From: Flavobacterium sp. I-STPP5a
GTDB taxonomy: Bacteria > Bacteroidota > Bacteroidia > Flavobacteriales > Flavobacteriaceae
Assembly (NCBI RefSeq): GCF_009764685.1
Contig: NZ_VHLM01000057.1
Span: 145,956-209,955 of the forward strand
DNA length: 64,000 nt
Direction of reading: 5' to 3'
The position numbers were made by a program, and so were the translations under genes. Shown in pieces: positions 48,543 through 56,674 of the stretch (its first letter is position 1; each line of letters opens with the position of its first letter). The notes beneath the pieces were generated by a model. The model worked only from the letters and a program-made list of their open reading frames with translations, was not told the DNA's origin and did no database searches.

Positions 48543-48572
48543 TTGTACAACTTTGTGAATTTTGTATCTTTG
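48543..48572 (+). promoter_or_regulatory. Complete promoter of the His/Cys-motif lipoprotein gene
   Basis: TTG at 48543-48545, a 19-bp spacer, then TATCTTTG at 48565-48572: a full match to the Bacteroidota consensus. It rules out the in-frame ATG at 48575 and leaves the ATG at 48596 as start. Confidence 0.75.
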
Positions 48573-48595
48573 AAATGAATTATCTTGAACCTATT

Positions 48596-49051
48596 ATGAA
48601 AAAAACATACGCTCTACTACTCCTGTCTAGCTTGCTAATTGTTTCTTGTAAAAAAGAAGCAGAAACAGCTCCTGAACTTAAAAAAAATGTTGTCCCATTT
48701 ACTGTTGTAGGCAGTCAAATGAAAAATGAAGCTGCAATTGCAAATCAGCCTCAACAAAAAGCAATAACAAACTCAGTGCCAAATACTGCTCCTGTACAAA
48801 AAGGAATGAATCCAGCACACGGACAACCAGGACATCGATGCGATATTCCTGTGGGCGCCCCTCTAAATAGCACCCCTGCTGCTACCGCTCCTGCGCCGAA
48901 AACTCAAACTGTTCAAGTGCCAGCAAATCCAGTCACAACTGTCACCAATAATACAGAAAAGATAGTTACGCCAGAAGGAATGAATCCTCCTCATGGTCAA
49001 GAAAATCATAGATGTGATATCACTGTAGGCGCACCATTACCCAAACAATAA
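48596..49051 (+). CDS. Small lipoprotein with duplicated GMNPxHG..HRCD motif
   Basis: A 151-residue lipoprotein (lipobox IVSC, Cys18) made mostly of low-complexity Ala/Pro/Thr/Gln linker. Embedded in it are two copies of a 21-residue motif, at 70-90 and 128-148: GMNPxHGQxxHRCD followed by IxVGAPL, identical at 17 of 21 positions. Each copy offers two His and one Cys, which suggests metal or redox binding; this is inference. I recall similar motifs in other Flavobacteriia hypothetical proteins but no named family. CIA30 and rlmH follow on the same strand. Confidence 0.85.
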   Translation: MKKTYALLLLSSLLIVSCKKEAETAPELKKNVVPFTVVGSQMKNEAAIANQPQQKAITNSVPNTAPVQKGMNPAHGQPGHRCDIPVGAPLNSTPAATAPAPKTQTVQVPANPVTTVTNNTEKIVTPEGMNPPHGQENHRCDITVGAPLPKQ

Positions 49052-49082
49052 TTTTTAATTTTCGCACAGCCAATTACTAAAC

Positions 49083-49574
49083 ATGGAATCATTGCTATTG
49101 TACAAATTTTATAAAGATTGTAATTTATCACAGTGGAAGATTGTCAATGACACCATTATGGGAGGTCAATCCAGAAGTACTATTATTTGTAATACCGAAG
49201 GAAAAGGCCTGTTTGCTGGCACTGTTTCATTAGAGAATAACGGTGGTTTTTGTGCTGTAAAATACACTTTTGATCGGTTATCATTGCAAGATGCAAAGTC
49301 ATTTTCTGTTAGATTGAAAGGTGATGGAAAAGCATACCAATTTAGGATAAAAAATGAAATTAGCGAAACTCATTCTTATGTTTTTGCATTTGAAACCACA
49401 ACAGATTGGTGCACTGTAAATATTCCCATCAGTGAATTGGAACCAGCGTTTAGGGGTCAAAAACTGAACTTACCGCAATACAATGGAGAACAACTTGAAG
49501 AAATTGCTTTTTTAATTGGCAATAAAAAAAACGAAACTTTTGAGTTAGCAATAGAAAGTATTACTATAGTATAG
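49083..49574 (+). CDS. CIA30 family protein
   Basis: A 163-residue protein with the jelly-roll-like CIA30 domain, named for mitochondrial complex I assembly factor 30. Segments WKIVNDTIMGGQSRSTI, GTVSLENNGGFCAVKYTF, FSVRLKGDGKAYQFRIKN and ELEPAFRGQKLN are typical. It has no signal peptide. In bacteria the role is unknown and a carbohydrate- or cofactor-binding function has been guessed. It lies 31 bp behind the His/Cys-motif lipoprotein and 57 bp before rlmH. Confidence 0.9.
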   Translation: MESLLLYKFYKDCNLSQWKIVNDTIMGGQSRSTIICNTEGKGLFAGTVSLENNGGFCAVKYTFDRLSLQDAKSFSVRLKGDGKAYQFRIKNEISETHSYVFAFETTTDWCTVNIPISELEPAFRGQKLNLPQYNGEQLEEIAFLIGNKKNETFELAIESITIV

Positions 49575-49631
49575 GTATTACAATCGCCAGGAAAAAAACT
49601 TAAATTTTCTGTGTGAAATATAAAAAAACAG

Positions 49632-50105
49632 ATGAATATCAAACTAATAGCCATTGGCAAAACAGATAATAAAGAATTGCAATCTTTAATTAATGATTAC
49701 ACCAAAAGATTGTCCTTTTACATCAAATTTGATTTAGAAATTATTCCTGACATCAAAAATGTAAAGAATTTATCTGAAAGTCAGCAGAAGGAGAAAGAAG
49801 GCGAATTGATTTTATCAAAAATAAATCCTACTGATCAACTTATTTTGCTAGATGAAAATGGAAAAACCTTTTCGAGTGTACGTTTTTCCGATGAACTTCA
49901 AAAGAAAATGAATTCTGGAGTAAAAACTTTAGTTTTTGTTATTGGCGGTCCTTATGGATTTTCGGATACTGTTTATGCCAAAGCACAAGGAAAAATATCA
50001 TTGTCTTTAATGACTTTCTCCCATCAAATGGTTCGGTTGTTTTTTATAGAGCAATTGTATCGCGGCTTCACTATTTTAAGAAACGAACCGTATCACCATC
50101 AATAA
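49632..50105 (+). CDS. rlmH: 23S rRNA (pseudouridine-1915-N3)-methyltransferase
   Basis: SPOUT-class methyltransferase that modifies helix 69 of 23S rRNA in the assembled ribosome. MNIKLIAIGKTDNKELQSLI, LLDENGKTFSS, the SAM-knot VFVIGGPYGFSD and the C-terminal LMTFSHQMVRLFFIEQLYRG ... NEPYHHQ are the complete signature. Length is 157 residues, standard. Confidence 0.97.
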   Translation: MNIKLIAIGKTDNKELQSLINDYTKRLSFYIKFDLEIIPDIKNVKNLSESQQKEKEGELILSKINPTDQLILLDENGKTFSSVRFSDELQKKMNSGVKTLVFVIGGPYGFSDTVYAKAQGKISLSLMTFSHQMVRLFFIEQLYRGFTILRNEPYHHQ

Positions 50106-50144
50106 TCATTTTGTTTAAAGTTTTCTTTGTTTGAAGTTTAGAGT

Positions 50145-50765
50145 TTAATAAATAAATTCCTGATTACTTTTTATTTGCACTTTTAAACTTTTGATAAAAA
50201 TTTTATTTTGTATATAACTCCCAAAGCTTAAATCTTTATCAAACCTAAATAAAAAAGCAGTTGCAACCTCTTTAGGTAAAACATTATTAATTAAGTCTTT
50301 AAAATTTTCTTTTTTATAAACTTGGTTCTCAATTAAAATCTCATTATTCTTATTGAAAAATATGATGGTTCCAATTGGTTTTTCCATTTTATAATACACA
50401 TTTGTAAAAGGAATAAAAGCTAGATTTTTACCGATTGTATCGGCGTAGGAATAATAATTTTCGGCCTTTTCATTCTTGTGTGCTTTATCTTCTCGCTTTT
50501 TTTGTTGCAATTTCATTATTTCTGGGATTACGAGTCGTAACGGTAAGCGTTTGTCAACATTTAAAATCCAATTGGTCGAAATAATACTGTTTTTCCTGTT
50601 CACTACTGCAAGTGTATCTTTGCCCTTTGTCTCAAAAAAAATATAAATAGGTGACAAATCAGTTACCTCCTTAACAATTGTCAAATTAGACTTTGGTAAC
50701 AAAACCTGCTCTTGTTTTCCGCATGAAACCAACACAAATAGTGTAATAACTATAAAATATTTCAT
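50145..50765 (-). CDS. Hypothetical lipoprotein downstream of folP
   Basis: No recognised family. It has 206 residues with lipobox FVLVSC (Cys15), then a beta-rich start (TIVKEVTDLSPIYIFFET), a charged middle (QQKKREDKAHKNEKAEN) and an otherwise mixed alpha/beta body. The start lies 3 bp after the folP stop, so it must be co-transcribed with folP. Its role, presumably in the periplasm or at the outer membrane, is not evident. Confidence 0.75.
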   Translation of the reverse strand: MKYFIVITLFVLVSCGKQEQVLLPKSNLTIVKEVTDLSPIYIFFETKGKDTLAVVNRKNSIISTNWILNVDKRLPLRLVIPEIMKLQQKKREDKAHKNEKAENYYSYADTIGKNLAFIPFTNVYYKMEKPIGTIIFFNKNNEILIENQVYKKENFKDLINNVLPKEVATAFLFRFDKDLSFGSYIQNKIFIKSLKVQIKSNQEFIY

Positions 50766-50768
50766 CTT

Positions 50769-51593
50769 TTAAGAATTAAGTTTGTTGTACAAAGTCACAC
50801 ATTCCATCGCTTCTTTTACATCATGAACACGCAGGATTTTAGCTCCCTTTACTAATGCCAAAGTATTCATAACGGTTGTACCATTGAGCGCGTCCTGCGC
50901 CGTAGTATTTAGTGTTTTGTAAATCATTGATTTTCTGGAAACCCCTACTAAAAGAGGTACATTTAAACTAGAAAACAATTCTAACTTACTAAAAACATCA
51001 AAGTTTTGAGCAGTAGTTTTGGCAAAGCCAAAGCCTGGATCAACAATTATATCATTAATCCCCAAACTTCTTGCAAATGCTACTTTTTCAGAAAAATAAA
51101 ACATCATTTCTTTTACAATATCATGATAGTCCGTGAGTGTTTGCATGGTTTGAGGATTTCCCCGCATGTGCATCATTATATAAGGAACAATATACTTAGC
51201 GATGGTTTCAAGCATTTTAGTATCTAAATTCCCTGCGGAAATATCGTTTATTAGGGCTGCGCCACTCTCAAGTGTGGCCCGAGCAACTTCGCTTCTAAAA
51301 GTATCTATGGAAAGAATTGTATCAGGAAAATGTTTTAGAACCAAATCTACAACAGGTACAATTCTAGAAATCTCTTCGTTTTCCGAAACAAATTCAGCAT
51401 TTGGTTTACTAGAATACGCACCAATATCTATAAAAGTTGCACCGTCAATTCGCATTTTCTCAACTTGAGAAAGAATATCCGATTCATTTTTATATTTTCC
51501 ACCATCAAAAAAAGAATTAGGTGTTACATTTAAAACTCCCATTACTTTGGGCGTTGACAAGTCAATAAGTAATCCTTTGCAATTAATAGTCAT
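50769..51593 (-). CDS. folP: Dihydropteroate synthase
   Basis: Joins p-aminobenzoate to the pterin diphosphate in folate synthesis; target of sulfonamides. Landmarks: KVMGVLNVTPNSFFDGG, IDIGAYSSKPNAE (loop that usually reads GxxSTRPGA), LSIDTFRSEVA, INDISAG, IMMHMRGNPQTMQ and IVDPGFGFAK, with VGVSRKSMI. The ATG at 51593 gives 274 residues; an in-frame upstream start would add 13 unrelated residues. It is transcribed divergently from the DUF1599 gene, a linkage common in Bacteroidota. Confidence 0.95.
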   Translation of the reverse strand: MTINCKGLLIDLSTPKVMGVLNVTPNSFFDGGKYKNESDILSQVEKMRIDGATFIDIGAYSSKPNAEFVSENEEISRIVPVVDLVLKHFPDTILSIDTFRSEVARATLESGAALINDISAGNLDTKMLETIAKYIVPYIMMHMRGNPQTMQTLTDYHDIVKEMMFYFSEKVAFARSLGINDIIVDPGFGFAKTTAQNFDVFSKLELFSSLNVPLLVGVSRKSMIYKTLNTTAQDALNGTTVMNTLALVKGAKILRVHDVKEAMECVTLYNKLNS

Positions 51594-51714
51594 TTTGTGT
51601 TTTTCAGTGTTCGTTTGTAGGTAAAAGTTCAAATGCCAAGATCATTTACATTCAAGCATGATAATCAAAGTATGGTTAAGCGTTATTGTACTTTGTACTT
51701 CAATCTTAATTCTT

Positions 51715-51722
51715 TACTTTTG
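51715..51722 (+). promoter_or_regulatory. -7 promoter element of the DUF1599 gene
   Basis: TACTTTTG, matching TAnnTTTG, 30 bp before the ATG at 51753. It supports that ATG over an in-frame start upstream. Confidence 0.5.
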
Positions 51723-51752
51723 AAAAAATTTGAATACAAATATACATCAATA

Positions 51753-52298
51753 ATGAAGAATACTTCAAAAGAATATGACGGGGTTATAACCATTTGTAGA
51801 ACCCTATTTGTTAACAAAATGAAAGATTACGGTTGTGCTTGGCGCATACTTAGACTTCCTTCGTTGACAGATCAAATTTATATCAAAGCTCAAAGAATTA
51901 GGAGCTTACAAGAAAATGAAGTTCGTAAAATTGATGAAGATGAAACTGGTGAATTTATAGGAATTATAAACTACTCCATCATGGCTTTGATTCAACTAGA
52001 ACTTGGAGTGGTAGATCAACCCGATTTAGAAGTGACACATGCTACTCAATTGTACGATGCTAAAATTGAATTGACTAAAAAACTTATGGAGGATAAAAAT
52101 CATGATTACGGAGAGGCATGGCGTGAAATGCGCGTAAGTTCTCTTACTGATTTGATTTTACAAAAATTACTTCGCGTGAAGCAAATAGAAGACAATAAGG
52201 GGAAAACATTAGTCTCTGAAGGGATAGATGCTAATTATCAGGACATGATAAATTATGCTGTATTTGCACTAATTTTAATGGGTTTTGGAAATAAATAA
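51753..52298 (+). CDS. DUF1599 protein with tandem domains
   Basis: A 181-residue protein made of two clearly related halves: VITICRTLFVNKMKDYGCAWRILR ... SLTDQIYIKAQRI and IELTKKLMEDKNHDYGEAWREMR ... SLTDLILQKLLRV (each given in part). Each half shows the DYGxAWR ... SLTD pattern of DUF1599. The family is thought to resemble all-alpha MazG-like nucleotide pyrophosphohydrolases or thymidylate-related folds, but activity is unproved. The pairing with folP (divergent) and BT_3928 (19 bp downstream) is usual in the phylum. Confidence 0.9.
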   Translation: MKNTSKEYDGVITICRTLFVNKMKDYGCAWRILRLPSLTDQIYIKAQRIRSLQENEVRKIDEDETGEFIGIINYSIMALIQLELGVVDQPDLEVTHATQLYDAKIELTKKLMEDKNHDYGEAWREMRVSSLTDLILQKLLRVKQIEDNKGKTLVSEGIDANYQDMINYAVFALILMGFGNK

Positions 52299-52317
52299 GA
52301 ACTGCTAAGTACTCAAT

Positions 52318-53418
52318 ATGAAAAATATAATAACTCAATTTTCAAGAATTTTTGTTGGAATCCTATTCATTATTTCAGGATTAATAAAGCTAAATGATCC
52401 TGTAGGGTTTTCATACAAACTAGCCGAATATTTTAGCGAACCAGTGTTTAATATGCCTATTTTTATACCGCTTTCATTATCACTAGCCTTATTCCTTGTG
52501 ATTCTAGAGGTGGTTTTAGGGATCATGTTGCTCATTGGTTACAAATCTAAATTTACAATTTGGAGTTTACTCATCTTAATTGTTTTATTTACTTTCTTGA
52601 CCTTTTACTCTGCTTATTTTAATGTGGTCAAAGATTGTGGTTGTTTTGGCGACGCTTTAAAACTAACACCTTGGCAATCCTTCACTAAAGACATTGTATT
52701 ACTATTCTTTATACTTGTCTTATTTTTCAACAAAAAACTAGTAAATCCATTATTTCCTAGAATTCTTCAACACGCTATTTTTATATTGAGCATCTTAGCT
52801 TGTTGCTTTTTGGGGTATTGGGTATTAAATCATTTACCACTAATTGATTTCAGACCATACAAAGTAGGGAACAATATTCAAAAAGGAATGCGAATTCCTG
52901 ATGGCGCTCAAAAATCAGTTGTGGAAATGATATTCATTTACAAAGTGGGTGGTGTAGAAAAAGAATTTACCGAAAAAGATTTGATGTCAATTCCTGAAGG
53001 TGCTGTTTTTGTGGACCGAAAAGACAAAGTGATTACTGAAGGCTATGTTCCACCAATTCATGATTTCACAATGGAAAAAGACGACACTGATTATAAGGAT
53101 GAATTTCTACAAGAGCCAAAACTTATTATGATTACAGCATATGACTTAGATCTAGCCGACGCCACTGGGATGCAAAAAGTAGAAAAACTAAAACAACAGG
53201 CTGTAGCCAAAGGGTATAAAGTAATAGGTTTAACTGCCTCTACTCCAGAAAAATTAGAGTCAGCACAGAAAAAATTCAAATTTACGTTTGACTTTTATTT
53301 TTGTGATGCCATTACGGTAAAAACTATTGAAAGAGCAAATCCAAGCATCATAGTTCTAGATAAAGGAACTGTTATTCAAAAAGTTCATCATAATGATATT
53401 GATCAATTAAAACTGTAA
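52318..53418 (+). CDS. BT_3928 family DoxX/MauE-like membrane protein
   Basis: A 366-residue protein with four transmembrane spans in the first 155 residues (DoxX/MauE type). The conserved KDCGCFGDALKLTPWQSFTKD is located between spans and is typical of MauE-like redox-associated proteins. The C-terminal half (from about 230) has a thioredoxin-like arrangement without a CxxC motif (LIMITAYDLDLADA ... VIGLTAST). It probably helps handle thiols or electrons at the inner membrane. It follows the DUF1599 gene by 19 bp and ends in a strong terminator. Confidence 0.88.
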   Translation: MKNIITQFSRIFVGILFIISGLIKLNDPVGFSYKLAEYFSEPVFNMPIFIPLSLSLALFLVILEVVLGIMLLIGYKSKFTIWSLLILIVLFTFLTFYSAYFNVVKDCGCFGDALKLTPWQSFTKDIVLLFFILVLFFNKKLVNPLFPRILQHAIFILSILACCFLGYWVLNHLPLIDFRPYKVGNNIQKGMRIPDGAQKSVVEMIFIYKVGGVEKEFTEKDLMSIPEGAVFVDRKDKVITEGYVPPIHDFTMEKDDTDYKDEFLQEPKLIMITAYDLDLADATGMQKVEKLKQQAVAKGYKVIGLTASTPEKLESAQKKFKFTFDFYFCDAITVKTIERANPSIIVLDKGTVIQKVHHNDIDQLKL

Positions 53419-53440
53419 TTTCAATATAAATCAAAGTTAA

Positions 53441-53475
53441 AAAGTCCTAAAGCAAGTGTGCTTTAGGACTTTTTT
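53441..53475 (+). terminator. Terminator of the DUF1599-BT_3928 unit
   Basis: AAAGTCCTAAAGC pairs with GCTTTAGGACTTT, followed by T. Confidence 0.85.
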
Positions 53476-53599
53476 GTTTCAGAAGCGCGTAAACAAATAC
53501 TAGCTTATTATCAATGATTTATAATCTTTACAACTTTAAATAGATTTGTTAAGATTTTTAATTGTAATTTTATTCTTTATTAATAAAAAAAACAATAAC

Positions 53600-53791
53600 A
53601 TGATTAAAGGAGTAGTTAAATTCTTCAATGAAGATAAAGGGTTCGGATTCATTACAGAAGAAGGCTCAGGAACAGATCATTTTGTGCACATTTCTGGTGT
53701 AGTAGATCAAATTCGCGAAGGTGACCAAGTAGAATTTGAATTGCAAAATGGAAAAAAAGGATTAAATGCAGTTCAAGTTGTAGTAATCTAA
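53600..53791 (+). CDS. Cold shock domain protein
   Basis: Single-stranded RNA/DNA-binding CspA-type protein of 63 residues. GVVKFFNEDKGFGFITEEG contains the RNP-1 motif KGFGFI, and FVHISGV the RNP-2 motif. The remaining GDQVEFELQNGKKGLNAVQV closes the OB fold. The ATG at 53600 gives the family length; an upstream frame would add an implausible hydrophobic stretch. The gene has its own terminator. The unusually A/T-rich leader may help cold-regulated translation, but no specific element was recognised. Confidence 0.95.
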   Translation: MIKGVVKFFNEDKGFGFITEEGSGTDHFVHISGVVDQIREGDQVEFELQNGKKGLNAVQVVVI

Positions 53792-53812
53792 TAGTAGTTG
53801 TACTAAAAAATT

Positions 53813-53846
53813 AAAGCTCGTTGGTTTTTCCATCGAGCTTTTTTTT
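53813..53846 (+). terminator. Terminator of the cold shock gene
   Basis: AAAGCTCG pairs with CGAGCTTT across a 13-base loop, followed by a T-run. Confidence 0.85.
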
Positions 53847-53982
53847 GCTTAAAATCTCGTTCTGAAAGAGCGACACATCAAAATTATTGCATGATCTTAA
53901 AACTATATCGATATTGTAGTATTAATTTCGAAAAATGACATCAAATTCTATTTTTAGGACTAGAGCTTTCAAATTCTTTGAT

Positions 53983-53990
53983 TAACTTTG
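53983..53990 (+). promoter_or_regulatory. -7 promoter element of the thioredoxin-like gene
   Basis: TAACTTTG matches TAnnTTTG and ends 12 bp before the ATG at 54003. The rest of the 210-bp gap upstream shows only the cold shock terminator. Confidence 0.55.
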
Positions 53991-54002
53991 TTTAAAACAA
54001 AA

Positions 54003-54509
54003 ATGAAAATGAAAAAAATAATAGCTTTATTAATAGTATTTGCCACCTATTCTTGCACGACAAATGCTCAAAAAACTGAATTCACAAAGAAAGCATTGTC
54101 CGAAACACTACTAGCAACTAATGGCACTCAGGTAGCATTTAAAAACATTCTAAAAAAACACAAAGGAAAAACACTTGTAATTGAAGTGTGGGCTTCTTGG
54201 TGTGGTGACTGTGTAAAAGCAATGCCAAAATTAAAGGAGCTTCAAGCAAACAATCCAGATGTTGACTATGTATTTATATCAATGGATAAAACTGCCGATA
54301 AATGGAAAGAAGGAATTGAAAAACACCAACTAAAAGGCGATCATTATATGGCTAATGACCAAATGAAAGGTGTATTTGCAAAAGAAGTTGACGTTGACTG
54401 GATTCCGAGATATATAATTGTAGACAAAAAAGGAAAAATTGTTTTGTACCGAGCTATAGAAACTGATTTTGAAAAAATTAACGAAACTTTAAAAAGTTTA
54501 AAAAAATAA
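54003..54509 (+). CDS. TlpA-like thioredoxin-fold lipoprotein
   Basis: Periplasm-facing thiol-disulfide protein of 168 residues. Lipobox TYSC (Cys18) anchors it, followed by a thioredoxin fold with active site WASWCGDC (Cys67, Cys70) and the cis-Pro segment WIPRYIIVDKKGK. It probably reduces disulfides or passes electrons outside the cytoplasm, perhaps linked with the DoxX/MauE-like BT_3928 protein two genes upstream. A second ATG two codons later is a possible start. tpiA follows after 45 bp. Confidence 0.9.
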   Translation: MKMKKIIALLIVFATYSCTTNAQKTEFTKKALSETLLATNGTQVAFKNILKKHKGKTLVIEVWASWCGDCVKAMPKLKELQANNPDVDYVFISMDKTADKWKEGIEKHQLKGDHYMANDQMKGVFAKEVDVDWIPRYIIVDKKGKIVLYRAIETDFEKINETLKSLKK

Positions 54510-54554
54510 CCATTAAAATGCTTTTAGCATTATAAACCATAAGAAAACCGAATC

Positions 54555-55307
54555 ATGAGAAAAAAAATTGTAGCTGGAAATTGGAAAATGCATAAAAATG
54601 CAGAACAAACTGAGGATTTATTAAATGAGTTGATTGCAAAGTTACCAACTGAAACAAATGCACATGTTATGGTTGCACCTACATTTGTTAACCTAGCATC
54701 AGCAGTAGATCACTTAGAGTTTACCAATATTGAAGTTGCAGCTCAAAATCTTCATGCAGCAGAAGGCGGTGCATTTACTGGAGAAATTTCGGCAGATATG
54801 TTAAAAAGCGTTGGTGTGACAAATGTCATTTTGGGACATTCAGAAAGAAGAGCTATGTTTCACGAAACTGATGCTGTGATTGCTGCAAAAGTAGATACTG
54901 CATTAAGACACGAAATGACTGTTTTATTCTGCTTTGGCGAAGAATTAAAAGACAGACAAACTGGAAACCATTTCAATATAGTAGAAAATCAATTGCGTGA
55001 TGGATTGTTTCACATTGAAGCAAAAAATTGGGACAAAATTGTTTTGGCCTATGAACCCGTTTGGGCAATTGGAACTGGAGAAACAGCCTCTCCAGATCAA
55101 GCACAAGAAATGCATGAATTCATTAGAGAAACCGTAAGAAAATCTTTTGGAAATGATATTGCTGACGATGTATCTATACTTTACGGTGGTAGCGTAAAAC
55201 CAGACAATGCTGTTGAAATATTCTCAAAGCCTGATGTTGATGGAGGATTAATAGGAGGAGCAGCATTAAAAGCTGATGATTTTGTTGCAATTGTAAATGC
55301 AATATAA
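54555..55307 (+). CDS. tpiA: Triosephosphate isomerase
   Basis: Glycolytic TIM-barrel enzyme converting dihydroxyacetone phosphate and glyceraldehyde 3-phosphate. Catalytic residues are visible: Lys11 in GNWKMHKN, the electrophile His in ILGHSERRAMF, the base Glu in AYEPVWAIGTGE, and the phosphate loop ILYGGSVKPDNA. Length is 250 residues, normal. It follows the thioredoxin-like gene and precedes a bidirectional terminator. Confidence 0.98.
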   Translation: MRKKIVAGNWKMHKNAEQTEDLLNELIAKLPTETNAHVMVAPTFVNLASAVDHLEFTNIEVAAQNLHAAEGGAFTGEISADMLKSVGVTNVILGHSERRAMFHETDAVIAAKVDTALRHEMTVLFCFGEELKDRQTGNHFNIVENQLRDGLFHIEAKNWDKIVLAYEPVWAIGTGETASPDQAQEMHEFIRETVRKSFGNDIADDVSILYGGSVKPDNAVEIFSKPDVDGGLIGGAALKADDFVAIVNAI

Positions 55308-55325
55308 ATCCATAATACTTAAACT

Positions 55326-55359
55326 AAAAGCGGTACATTCAAGATGCACCGCTTTTTTT
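55326..55359. terminator. Bidirectional terminator between tpiA and the porin gene
   Basis: AAAAGCGGT pairs with ACCGCTTTT, with T-runs on both strands. It slightly overlaps the stop codon of the porin gene. Confidence 0.8.
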
Positions 55360-56581
55360 ATATCCCAATCTCTATTTGAAAACGCAAAAACCAATTGTTT
55401 CTCTTGTCTCCATTAAAATAATGAACTGTATCAAAAGTGAGTTCACTTTGTACTTTAAAAGCATGTTCCCAAATATACTTAGTCACACCGATACTGTATT
55501 GTTTGGCATTAGGAGCTAAAATTTTAATATCATCACCCACTTTTTGATTAGAGAAACGACCTATGAACTCATAATTTGACGGAAAATTATAACTCAATTG
55601 ATAATCATAACCTTCACCAACAAAAGCATAACTCACCTGAGAATTATCTAATGGGTTTATAGTAATTGCATTTTTTGATGTAGTACGCGACATATAACTA
55701 GACATTGCAGCCCAACCATTGTACTTAAACATGGCATCAATCAAAACTGATTTCATAGTTCTTTCTTGGAATAAATCATTTCCTAATTGACCTTGTGTGC
55801 GTTTTGCATTATTATTTTGCTGAAAAGCACCAGACAGCATGAATTTAGGCTTCTTTTCGCGTACAATATCTCCCTCAAAATAAGTACCATCTTTTGAGAA
55901 AGCTCCAAATGGCAATAGTTCTACTTTTGTAGTAACTGCAATACCTGCATCAGCATTTCCAGTTATATTACGCCCCTCGCCTGTTGATAATGCTCCTTTA
56001 AAATTATAAGAGAACTTATTTTGAAATTCATTAATATTGTGAACTTGAAACCCAAAATCCCTATCAATTGTAAACTTAGAATTATTAATTGATCTATCTG
56101 TAAGTTGCAATCCTCCCGATGAGTTTACACGTTGTCTATTTCCTGGAAGTTTAGTTTGTCCAAAACTTAAATTCCAATTTTTGTTCGGTCTATAAAAAAC
56201 AACTGCATCTCTTATTATATTTAGATTTTCACCATCTTTGATTTCGCCTACATCACCCGGAGCAAATGAAAGTTGAATGGCATATAAAAACTTTGGCGAA
56301 CCCACATACCCATCAAAACGCAATCTCAACCTGCGTATTTGACCGTCAAAACCAGCTGCTTCATCATCATTTTTAATGTAAGATACTCTGTTTTGTAAAC
56401 GGAATCGAATATTCATTTGAAATAAACTGTCTGGAGATGTAATTCCAATACCTTTTCCAAAACTATAATAAGGCAAAGCAGATAATTTTAGATCATTATC
56501 CTGCTTGTTTTGTTGTATTGAAACTTGAGCAAAAACAACTACTCCAGTCATAAGGAATAGCAGTAAAATAAGTTTTTTCAT
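55358..56581 (-). CDS. OprO/OprP-like porin
   Basis: Outer-membrane barrel of 407 residues with signal peptide (MKKLILLLFLMTGVVVFAQ). Phosphate-selective-porin features are IRRLRLRFDGYVGSPKFLYAIQLS (in part: RRLRLRFDGYVGSPKF), NWNLSFGQTKLPGNRQR, and a final strand NWFLRFQIEIGI with an aromatic/hydrophobic end. Its start is the ATG at 56581 (an upstream in-frame ATG is in the -7 region). It is divergent from prmA, with both -7 elements within 60 bp. Substrate unproved; phosphate or other anions are the family guess. Confidence 0.88.
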   Translation of the reverse strand: MKKLILLLFLMTGVVVFAQVSIQQNKQDNDLKLSALPYYSFGKGIGITSPDSLFQMNIRFRLQNRVSYIKNDDEAAGFDGQIRRLRLRFDGYVGSPKFLYAIQLSFAPGDVGEIKDGENLNIIRDAVVFYRPNKNWNLSFGQTKLPGNRQRVNSSGGLQLTDRSINNSKFTIDRDFGFQVHNINEFQNKFSYNFKGALSTGEGRNITGNADAGIAVTTKVELLPFGAFSKDGTYFEGDIVREKKPKFMLSGAFQQNNNAKRTQGQLGNDLFQERTMKSVLIDAMFKYNGWAAMSSYMSRTTSKNAITINPLDNSQVSYAFVGEGYDYQLSYNFPSNYEFIGRFSNQKVGDDIKILAPNAKQYSIGVTKYIWEHAFKVQSELTFDTVHYFNGDKRNNWFLRFQIEIGI

Positions 56582-56602
56582 TATAAAACATTGTTTGATG
56601 TA

Positions 56603-56610
56603 CAAATGTA
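56603..56610 (-). promoter_or_regulatory. -7 promoter element of the porin gene
   Basis: Minus strand reads TACATTTG, matching TAnnTTTG, 21 bp before the ATG at 56581. Confidence 0.6.
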
Positions 56611-56652
56611 AAATAAATTTTAAATTACAAATGCCAATTAGTGCGTGATTCT

Positions 56653-56660
56653 TACCTTTG
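56653..56660 (+). promoter_or_regulatory. -7 promoter element of prmA
   Basis: TACCTTTG, matching TAnnTTTG, 14 bp before the ATG at 56675. Confidence 0.6.
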
Positions 56661-56674
56661 CAAAAAAAACTATC

